The position numbers and the translations under genes are program-made. Shown in pieces: positions 58,008 to 64,000 of a DNA stretch of 64,000 nucleotides. Under the pieces are notes generated by a model, which saw only the letters and a list, made by a program, of their open reading frames with translations, searched no databases and was not told the DNA's origin. The DNA is from Deinococcus yavapaiensis KR-236 (GTDB lineage Bacteria > Deinococcota > Deinococci > Deinococcales > Deinococcaceae). Numbering within the stretch: position 1 is the stretch's first letter; each line of letters starts with the position of its first letter. The stretch lies in assembly GCF_003217515.1 (NCBI RefSeq), contig NZ_QJSX01000003.1, positions 288,049-352,048 of the forward strand, in the 5' to 3' direction.

Positions 58008-58832
58008 ATGGGAAAAAACTCTAAGAAGGACAACTGCGCCACGTCGCAACAGCTTATTAACGCCCTAAGGAGTGACGATCTCGCTACTTCTAACGGGGCG
58101 CTGCTTTGGTTTAAAAATCATGTCAAAGTTGTTGATGCTGGTATTGAGCTTTCATTTGCGTACCAGGAAGCAGTGAGAAAGTCAGCAGATTCCATTGCAA
58201 AGTTAATGAGAGAGATTCTAGATGGTTTGGATGACGTAAGATGCCCTGACAGCGATTGGGTATTTATGGTTTTATACAATGTAGATTTGAATGATCCGGG
58301 ATCAGTAAAGGCGATAGTAGATCACTACGCTCATAAATATGGAAATAAAAGAAAGCTGAGAGATGCATTCTTATCCGCTATTGCATCAATTTCTGCGATA
58401 GATGTAGGAGTAGCCCCACAGGAAAATGGCAAATTAGAAGTAAAAAGCGCAGAAAGTCTTACGGATCTAGAGGGGAAGAAGCTTTTGTCAAGCAGTGAAC
58501 CTAGTAAGGCCCACTTGGGCATATACTGGTACTATGTTCGTAAAGATTCTGATTTTGACGATGAATCTATAGATGATCTATTTGAAGAGGCGGTAGAAAT
58601 ATCCGCTAATTACATTCTTGATGCCCTATGTGACGGCTTTAATTCAAGCAGATCGAGTATCGGTATTAGTTATAGCGACATTTATGACTTATTGCACGAC
58701 GCAGATTTTCACGATGAAAGATATGCTGAAATGACTTTTCGACGTAGCTTAAAAAATATGCCTTCGGGGAGTCTGGATGCGGCGCAGCTTTCGAAGGCCT
58801 ATTGCTCGATTGAATTAAGCCTACGAAGCTAA
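58008..58832 (+). CDS. Hypothetical protein, AT-rich gene
   Basis: 274-aa soluble, acidic, mainly helical protein (MGKNSKKDNCATSQQLINAL...). It has no membrane segment or recognised catalytic motif. Segments such as VKAIVDHYAHKYGNKRKLRD and SDIYDLLHDADFHDERYAEM suggest a helical-repeat or immunity/defence-type scaffold, but this is a guess. The base composition is far more AT-rich than the surroundings, and AGGTG precedes the ATG. With 57431-57769 it makes up a foreign islet. Confidence 0.65.
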   Translation: MGKNSKKDNCATSQQLINALRSDDLATSNGALLWFKNHVKVVDAGIELSFAYQEAVRKSADSIAKLMREILDGLDDVRCPDSDWVFMVLYNVDLNDPGSVKAIVDHYAHKYGNKRKLRDAFLSAIASISAIDVGVAPQENGKLEVKSAESLTDLEGKKLLSSSEPSKAHLGIYWYYVRKDSDFDDESIDDLFEEAVEISANYILDALCDGFNSSRSSIGISYSDIYDLLHDADFHDERYAEMTFRRSLKNMPSGSLDAAQLSKAYCSIELSLRS

Positions 58833-58972
58833 AAATGTTGCTAAATATGTCACTCAATGCGTAGCAACTTTTGGGCCGTATCGTCCAAAGGGAGTAGCTT
58901 GCGAAGGGTCGTTATCTTTTTACGCTGTGCCCAGAAGAAATCACAGATGCGCAATGATTACGCCTCGAACCA

Positions 58973-59248
58973 TTACCGTCCCAGCTCCTCCAAGTCGATG
59001 TTCAACTTCTTGGAGAGCTGCACGAAGTAGATCAGGACGTCCATGACTTCCTCCTTGAGCGCTTCCAGGGAGGCACCCGCCGCTTCAGGCTGGTGGGATT
59101 GCTCTTCGGTCAGCCATTGAAAGTGCTCCATCAACTTGGCCACCTCCACCAAAAGCGCCATGACGAGGTTCTTCGGCGCGTGGTACGCCTTCCATTGTCG
59201 CTCGTGTGCAAATTCGAGGAGGCGTTACTGGAGAGCTGGGAAGTCCAT
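58973..59248 (-). pseudogene. MazG-like nucleotide pyrophosphohydrolase, disrupted
   Basis: The reading MDFPALQ-stop-RLLEFAHERQWKAYHAPKNL followed by LMEHFQWLTEEQS and EALKEEVMDVLIYFVQLSKK matches small MazG-like (dCTPase-type) enzymes with the EExxD-type metal motif. A TAA at codon 8 (59227-59225) interrupts it, and the C-terminus ends early at DLEELGR. Translation could restart at the ATG 59161 to give 62 residues, but the N-terminal helix would be lost. Confidence 0.75.
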
Positions 59249-59358
59249 CACAGCAGGGTAGCAGCGGACCTCTAGCGTTCCATCCGAGACCGGTTGAGGG
59301 CAAACAACGTTACTTACGCTTGTTCTCGTACATCAGAATAAAAGACCAAGGTACTTAT

Positions 59359-59387
59359 TGACATTTTCAATGATCGCTGTCACTATG
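59359..59387 (+). promoter_or_regulatory. Promoter of the MerR-VWA-membrane operon
   Basis: TTGACA (59359-59364), a 17-nt spacer and CACTAT (59382-59387) lie so close to the GTG at 59392 that the transcript would start at or next to the start codon, that is, leaderless. Confidence 0.65.
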
Positions 59388-59391
59388 GTGC

Positions 59392-60066
59392 GTGTCAGAA
59401 CCCACCTCTTTCCCTGACTTCTACGGCAGTCTCGACGACCTCGTCAACACAGCCAATCAACTTCTTCCTCGCTTCATGCCAGACATCGATCGTGACGCCC
59501 GCGTCACCGATCTCGTGAACCCACGCCTCGTCCGGCACTACACGAGCGAAAACCTGATCGACCCTCCCCAGAAGGAAGGTCGGGAGGCCCGCTATACCCG
59601 ACGTCACCTCCTCCAGCTTCTCACCCTTCGCAAGTTGATGACTGGCGGATTGTCCGCCGGCTCGGCAGGCGACGTGCTGCGCAACCGATCCGACCTGGAG
59701 CTCGAAATGATTCTGCAAAGCGGCTGGAAGCTCAACGTCACCCCTGACCCGAAAACCCACCAGGGCGGCAGTTCTCCCAACCACGACCGCCGGTTCGCCT
59801 TGATAGCTGGGGCTGTTGGTCTGAACAGCGTGGTGGGCGCTCTTGCCGTCCCAACAACAGCCCGTTTGAAGGCCGCCGCTCTAGCCAACAAGTCCAAATC
59901 CACCCATGACGAGTCCGTCCAACGTCACCGCTGGACTCACGTTGAGCTGGAACCCGGCTTCGAAGTGCACCTTCGAGACGACTACCAATCGCCGAAAACG
60001 CCCGCTGAACGCGAACGCATCGCGAAGCTGATCATGGATCTGCTCGCCCAACACAAACGCAAGTGA
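59392..60066 (+). CDS. MerR-like HTH protein of a three-gene operon
   Basis: 224-aa protein. Residues about 40-95 form a MerR-type winged helix (VNPRLVRHYTSENLIDPPQK, then ARYTRRHLLQLLTLRKLMTG). A flexible middle and a short C-terminal region (WTHVELEPGFEVHLRDDYQS) follow, typical of MerR proteins found next to VWA genes. The GTG at 59392 is probably leaderless. The VWA gene begins 17 bases after its stop, so they are one operon. It likely regulates the operon; its ligand is unknown. Confidence 0.78.
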   Translation: MSEPTSFPDFYGSLDDLVNTANQLLPRFMPDIDRDARVTDLVNPRLVRHYTSENLIDPPQKEGREARYTRRHLLQLLTLRKLMTGGLSAGSAGDVLRNRSDLELEMILQSGWKLNVTPDPKTHQGGSSPNHDRRFALIAGAVGLNSVVGALAVPTTARLKAAALANKSKSTHDESVQRHRWTHVELEPGFEVHLRDDYQSPKTPAERERIAKLIMDLLAQHKRK

Positions 60067-60083
60067 CCCGCCAAGGAGGCCGT

Positions 60084-61328
60084 ATGAACGAACCGATCAT
60101 CACCTTCAAGCCGCTCCGCCCTTCCATCCCGTCCGGGGAGGACGTCACCCTTGAGGTGCTCGTCCGCATTTCCACAGCACCGGTGGAACGGGTCATCGAA
60201 CGGCCTCCTTTGAATGTCGCCCTCGTCATCGACCGGAGCGGCAGCATGGCCGGCACGCCCATGCACACGGCCCGGGAGGCCGCCAAGGCTTTCGTGCGGG
60301 AACTCGGGCCGAACGACCGCGTCGCCGTCGTCGCGTTCGACAGCACCGTCGAACTCACCGTTCCAAGCACGTTCGTCGACGAGCCGGACCGCATCTGCGC
60401 GGCCATCGATGCAATCCGCACGCGGGGAAGCACTGCACTCTACGCCGGGTGGCTCGAGGGCGCGCAGCAAGTCGCCCTGCACCAGCAGGACGGCGTCATC
60501 AACCGCGTGATCCTCCTCAGCGACGGACACGCGAACGTCGGCCTACGAACGGCCGAAGACATCGCGCCCGCCATGCGTGGCTTGAACGAACGAGGTGTCA
60601 GCACGAGCACCATCGGCATCGGCGATTACTACGACGAGACACTGCTCGCCGCCATCAGCACCGCCGGGGACGGCAACTACCACTTCGTCGAACACCTCGA
60701 CCAACTCGAGCCCGTCCTGCGCTTGGAGCTGGGCGAACTCACCTCCTCGCGTGGCCGCCTCGTCAGCCTCGGCTTCGAACCGAACAGCGCACAAGACGTG
60801 ACGGTCGTCGATGTTCTCAACGACCTGCCGAAAACCCCGACAGGACGCTTCATGCTCCCGAACCTCCTTGCTGGAGGCAGCGTCGACACCGTGGTTCGTT
60901 TGCACGTTCCATCGGAAGCCGGGATGCAGGCGAACGTCGTCCAGCCGTTGACCGTGCGATTGGCCTGGACGGACCCGGAAACTGGCGTGAGGACGACGCG
61001 GCGCGCGACGCTGGAGTTGCCCGTTTTGCCCGCCGACGTCGCACGTGCGCAACCCGAGGATCCGGACGTTCGGGATCGCGTGACGCACCTTGAACTCGCG
61101 CGGCAACGCGCGCTCGCCGTGACGCAAATCGACCGTGGTGACTACGCGGGCGCGTCGAGCACGATGGGCGCGATGGTCGGCATCACAGCGTACTTCATGG
61201 ACCCAGCCTTGCGAGATCGAGAACAAGCAGCCATCCAGGATCTGCATGACGCGTTGGGCAACCGGCAGTACGAGAAGGCGCGCAAGAAGGCGGATTCCGA
61301 GGCGTACTTGCGCCGCCGCAGCAAGTAA
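60084..61328 (+). CDS. VWA-domain protein with intact MIDAS
   Basis: 414-aa cytoplasmic protein. The von Willebrand A domain (about 42-215) has the metal site DRSGSM (Asp 50, Ser 52, Ser 54), the Thr region RGSTALYAGWLEG and Asp in ILLSDGHANVGL. A beta-rich domain (about 225-335) and a helical C-terminus (HLELARQRALAVTQIDRGDY) follow. There is no signal peptide, unlike envelope VWA proteins. The ATG at 60084 follows AAGGAGG. VWA proteins usually act as metal-dependent protein-binding hubs with MoxR-like or effector partners; here the partners would be the MerR and the membrane protein. Confidence 0.9.
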   Translation: MNEPIITFKPLRPSIPSGEDVTLEVLVRISTAPVERVIERPPLNVALVIDRSGSMAGTPMHTAREAAKAFVRELGPNDRVAVVAFDSTVELTVPSTFVDEPDRICAAIDAIRTRGSTALYAGWLEGAQQVALHQQDGVINRVILLSDGHANVGLRTAEDIAPAMRGLNERGVSTSTIGIGDYYDETLLAAISTAGDGNYHFVEHLDQLEPVLRLELGELTSSRGRLVSLGFEPNSAQDVTVVDVLNDLPKTPTGRFMLPNLLAGGSVDTVVRLHVPSEAGMQANVVQPLTVRLAWTDPETGVRTTRRATLELPVLPADVARAQPEDPDVRDRVTHLELARQRALAVTQIDRGDYAGASSTMGAMVGITAYFMDPALRDREQAAIQDLHDALGNRQYEKARKKADSEAYLRRRSK

Positions 61329-61372
61329 GCGCTCGAAGCAATGAACATCCTCGTTCACGAAAGGCGAACTGC

Positions 61373-62344
61373 ATGCAACAGTCGAACTTGCCCAACCGGA
61401 ATGATGACGCCCTCCGTTACATCCTCGCCCTGTACCTCCTCGCGCACGAAATCGCGGCCCGAGAAAAGGACAAGGGGCAGAAGCAGAAGATGGAAGCGGT
61501 CTTGAAGTTGAAGCGCGAGGCCCTCGCCGAACTGTCGGAGCCCGCCGATATCTACCGAGTGCAGAAACGCCTGCGGGAGCTGAGCTCGAAGCTCACCCCA
61601 GCGGAGGCTCTCCGGTTGATGGTGGACCTCGCCTTCAGCAATCCGTTTTCCCCGTACGAACTGTCGTTCTCCCAGAAGGTATTCGAGGATGCCCTGCGAG
61701 ACGTCGCGCCCCCCCTCACGCTCCTTGGTGGAGACGCACAAAGAGCCATCGCCGAGAGGAACGAGGCCTTGAAGGCCCTTGCCGGACCCAATTGGATTCC
61801 ACTTCTTTACGTGGGTGGCATGGCGATCATGGCGGCACTGGGAATCTTCTATGGCCCGGTGCTGGTCGGGCTCGTTGGTGCGGGAATGTCCGGAGCGGCG
61901 GCCGTCACAAGCGGGCTAGCCTTTCTCGGAGGGGGCAGCATGGCGTTGGGTGGGATGGGCATGACCGGGGGGCTTTGGTTGGTCTCGACTGCCTCGGCCG
62001 TGACGGGAGCGGTGGCATGGGCAGGGGGAATGACGATTTTGAAGGTGCTTCGACACTTGGGTCCGTCGGGCGCCCTGATCGAACTGGCGAAGCTCGTGAC
62101 CACCTTCAGCCTCCTACTTCAACGGGATCTCCTTGGCAACGCTGCAGCCAAGGAGTACATCACGAACCTCGAGGCCCAACTGAATGCTTTGGAAATCGAG
62201 ATCGAGGAGGAAAAACGGTTGAATGACAAAGGCGCGAGGAGAGTTAGGGATCTCGAGGCAACGAAAGGCATCATGCAGCGCGCGCTCAACAGGATGCATG
62301 CCTGTTTGAAGAAACACGGAACCAAAATAGAAGACGCGGCTTGA
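61373..62344 (+). CDS. Gly-rich membrane protein with coiled coil, unknown
   Basis: 323-aa protein in three parts: a soluble helical N-terminus (1-135), a long hydrophobic Gly/Ala-rich stretch (141-223, for example AALGIFYGPVLVGLVGAGMS and FLGGGSMALGGMGMTGG) likely to form two to four membrane helices, and a charged coiled coil (about 256-305, NLEAQLNALEIEIEEEKRLN). There is no signal peptide. It lies 44 bases after the VWA gene and probably ends the operon; an IS5-family element follows about 300 bases later. The shape recalls pore-forming or membrane-perturbing effectors of bacterial conflict systems, but no family is recognised. Confidence 0.75.
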   Translation: MQQSNLPNRNDDALRYILALYLLAHEIAAREKDKGQKQKMEAVLKLKREALAELSEPADIYRVQKRLRELSSKLTPAEALRLMVDLAFSNPFSPYELSFSQKVFEDALRDVAPPLTLLGGDAQRAIAERNEALKALAGPNWIPLLYVGGMAIMAALGIFYGPVLVGLVGAGMSGAAAVTSGLAFLGGGSMALGGMGMTGGLWLVSTASAVTGAVAWAGGMTILKVLRHLGPSGALIELAKLVTTFSLLLQRDLLGNAAAKEYITNLEAQLNALEIEIEEEKRLNDKGARRVRDLEATKGIMQRALNRMHACLKKHGTKIEDAA

Positions 62345-62646
62345 CCGGGTGCGAGTGTGGGGAGGGAGGTGTAACAACCGCCCTCCGCTCGTAGTCCGAT
62401 TGCCCTCGTCATCAGCGCGCAAGTGCCTGCACGACTGCATCCGGAGTTGCCGTGCGACATCATTTATCTTACTTTTGCAGTTATTGGTGTGTCAGGAAAG
62501 GTTTGTCAGCGATGTCTGCAGAACAAGAGGCGTCCGGTGCGAACAGAGCCCTTGAGCTGGGTGACAGACCAAAGCTGACGAGCCATTATCAATAATCCGT
62601 CACTTGTGGGCCATGATCAAGTTTTCACGTCCCTCGAGTAGCCCTA
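62345..62646. other. Intergenic region, possible decayed MITE
   Basis: No gene is seen. TA-flanked sequence 62484-62592 begins TTGGTGTGTCAGG and ends CCATTATCAA, which weakly resembles the IS630-type MITE ends. Confidence 0.3.
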
Positions 62647-63522
62647 GAGGGTGCCAAGGAGGGGTTTGAAGTTCAGGCAAAGAGTTTGTTCGCCAACAGA
62701 AGGCAAAACGCCACGGTGTGAAAGCCAAGCAAGGTCGAAGACAACCGCTCCAAATCCCGTCCCAACCGCCTGAACCTCGACAACCAGCCGAAAGACCGTT
62801 CGACCACCCAACGACGAGGTACCAAAATGAAGCCCTTGCTGGCTTCCGGTCGCTTCACCACCAGCAGTTCCACTCCACCGTTCGCGGCGTCCAACGCTGT
62901 CTGCTGCCCGGTGTACCCCTGATCCACGAAGGCTACTTCCACCTTGACGCCCGTCACTTCCTGCACCTGCACGCACAACTCGTGCACTTGAGCGCGGTCC
63001 TGCTCGTTCGCTGGCGTGGTCATCAAGGCCAGTAGGTGACCGAGGGTGTCCACCACGATGTGCACCTTGGTCCCCTTGCGTTTCTTCGCGCCGTCGTACC
63101 CGGCACGTGCACCGCTCTCGGGGGTACTTTGCAGGGTACGGCTGTCAATGATCACCGCGGTGGGTTCGGCGCCTCGAGCTTGCTGAACTCGTGACAGGAT
63201 GCGCAGGTCGTGCAGCATGTTCTCGAAGCAGGCTGCTTCGAACCATCGGGCCGCTTGTTGCCGCACGACTTCGGGTGGCGGGAAGTCATGCGGAAGGTAA
63301 TCCCATTGCGCTCCTGTGCGAGTCATCCAGAAGAGGGCGTTGAGGACGTCACGCAACGGGTGTTTGCGCTGGGCGGCATGCTCAGGAGTGAGGAGCAGGT
63401 ACGGAAGCACGAAGTGGTACGTGTCGTCGTCGAGGTCGCTGGGGTAGGCACGGCGCGTCATCCCTCAGTGTGGACTGATCAGAATGACCACACCTCGTTA
63501 CGATCCCCTTCTTGGCACCCTC
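62647..63522 (-). mobile_element. IS5-family insertion sequence
   Basis: 876-bp element with terminal repeats GAGGGTGCCAAG(G/A)AGGGG at both ends, flanked by TA (62645-62646 and 63523-63524). It is different from the IS5 element at 38317-39249 and carries one intact transposase gene. Confidence 0.85.
62673..63461 (-). CDS. IS5-family transposase
   Basis: 262-aa intact DDE transposase beginning MTRRAYPSDLDDDTYHFVLP. Catalytic residues lie in EPTAVIIDSRTLQSTPESGA (first Asp), VEVAFVDQGYTGQQT (second Asp) and RRWVVERSFGWLSRFRRLGR (Glu with the R-(3)-E-(6)-K-type spacing, Arg in place of Lys). The frame nearly fills the element, and the ATG at 63461 fits the family start. Confidence 0.92.
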   Translation of the reverse strand: MTRRAYPSDLDDDTYHFVLPYLLLTPEHAAQRKHPLRDVLNALFWMTRTGAQWDYLPHDFPPPEVVRQQAARWFEAACFENMLHDLRILSRVQQARGAEPTAVIIDSRTLQSTPESGARAGYDGAKKRKGTKVHIVVDTLGHLLALMTTPANEQDRAQVHELCVQVQEVTGVKVEVAFVDQGYTGQQTALDAANGGVELLVVKRPEASKGFILVPRRWVVERSFGWLSRFRRLGRDLERLSSTLLGFHTVAFCLLLANKLFA

Positions 63523-63534
63523 TAATGGCACGTC

Positions 63535-63670
63535 AGCTTTAATTTGTCACCTTACACCGGAAGGACTGTCCCATCATCCGGAACCGCCGTCTGGCCTTCG
63601 AAAGCTTTAATTTGTCACCTTAGACCGGGAGTACTGTCCCATCATCCGGAACCGCCGTCTGGCCTTCGAA
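63535..63670. repeat. 68-bp tandem direct repeat
   Basis: 63535-63602 and 63603-63670 are identical except for three bases. The second copy spans the last codons and stop of the following minus-strand gene; the first lies beyond its stop. Confidence 0.9.
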
Positions 63671-64000
63671 CGCGGCCTGCCCCTCGGCGAGCACACGGTC
63701 ACGCGTGGCAAAGCGGGCCAGATGCACCAGCGCCAAAGACTTCGCCCCTGCCGCCCTCGCCATCTCACCCGCTTCCCTCGCCGTCGGGTGCATCAGGGCC
63801 GCCGCCCGACGCGCCGCGTCCTTCCCGTCGGACTCCGCGACCAGGGCGTCGCATACGAACAGATCCGCTTCGCGCGCGCACGCCACGAGCGCGTCGCACG
63901 GCACACTGTCCGCACTGTACGCCAGCACCTTGCCGCCGCCCTCCACCCGCACTGCCAGCGTCGGCACGCGGTGCTGCACCTCGAAAAAGCGCAACTCGAA
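63620..64000 (-). CDS. Metallo-beta-lactamase-fold hydrolase, C-terminal part (gene runs off the window)
   Basis: Only the last 127 codons or so are in the window. VLAYSADSVPCDALVACARE with the Asp of SAD (metal bridge), LFVCDALV, then HPTAREAGEMARAAGAKSLA and LVHLARFAT match the C-terminal half of the RNase Z/ElaC-like MBL family (final metal His in VHLARF). The start codon and the H-x-H-x-D-H motif lie beyond 64000. The C-terminus ends inside the 68-bp tandem repeat. Confidence 0.8.
   Translation of the reverse strand, partial: FELRFFEVQHRVPTLAVRVEGGGKVLAYSADSVPCDALVACAREADLFVCDALVAESDGKDAARRAAALMHPTAREAGEMARAAGAKSLALVHLARFATRDRVLAEGQAAFEGQTAVPDDGTVLPV

Noticed and set aside
38317..63522. 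The two IS5-family elements as ends of a composite transposon
   Set aside because: Their transposases and terminal repeats are of different subgroups and each has its own target duplication.

Overview
The window is high-GC DNA, except for an AT-rich islet near 57.4-58.9 kb. It fits a Deinococcus-type bacterium (Deinococcota). The signs are strong GC3 codon use, a KGG-repeat stress protein, cupredoxin-like secreted proteins, large SARP/BTAD-ATPase regulators and several probable leaderless or TAnnnT-type starts. The genus is inferred from gene content, not from a marker gene.

From 0 to about 36.8 kb the DNA looks like ordinary chromosome. It holds an M19 dipeptidase; two tandem paralogous secreted proteins; an MFS exporter preceded by a short ORF and hairpin; a large SARP-type regulator; a copper-protein cluster (double cupredoxin, FAD oxidoreductase, multicopper oxidase with an extra cupredoxin domain); a KGG stress protein; a B3/B4 plus GNAT pair divergent from a MocR regulator; a membrane protein with a NarL-type two-component system; a quinone oxidoreductase and a Tet-type MFS exporter with a clear promoter/operator; a paaZ-SMP-30 pair behind a PaaR-like operator; and assorted transporters, acetyltransferases, a radical SAM protein, an ArsR-SRPBCC operon and a GDPD. 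tRNA-Cys and tRNA-Val follow at 36.9-37.05 kb behind a near-consensus promoter.

From 37 kb the DNA is accessory. A degenerate CRISPR repeat lies at 37247-37282. Two bases beyond it begins a segment of about 7.2 kb (37286-44462), bounded by an IS630-family element on the left and a 100-bp IS630-related MITE on the right, with TA on each outer side. It carries an alpha-oxoamine-synthase-like enzyme and a second SARP-ATPase regulator, plus a nested IS5 element. The main CRISPR array (21 repeats, 44496-45948) starts just beyond it. Removing the segment together with one TA leaves a 34-nt spacer, so it appears to have inserted into the terminal spacer of the array. The cas operon (cas3-cas5-cas8c-cas7, minus strand) is type I-C without cas4, cas1 or cas2.

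Next comes a small integrative element (52.0-56.6 kb) with integrase, XRE repressor, RepA-like ATPase, TOPRIM primase, a 46-aa overlapping gene and two small HTH proteins, and no structural genes. It resembles a phage satellite or integrated plasmid. Beyond it are MITEs, the AT-rich islet with two unknown genes, a broken MazG-like gene, and a three-gene operon (MerR-like HTH, VWA domain protein, Gly-rich membrane/coiled-coil protein). That operon is the best candidate here for an undescribed system. The window closes with another IS5-family element, a 68-bp tandem duplication and a partial metallo-beta-lactamase-fold gene.
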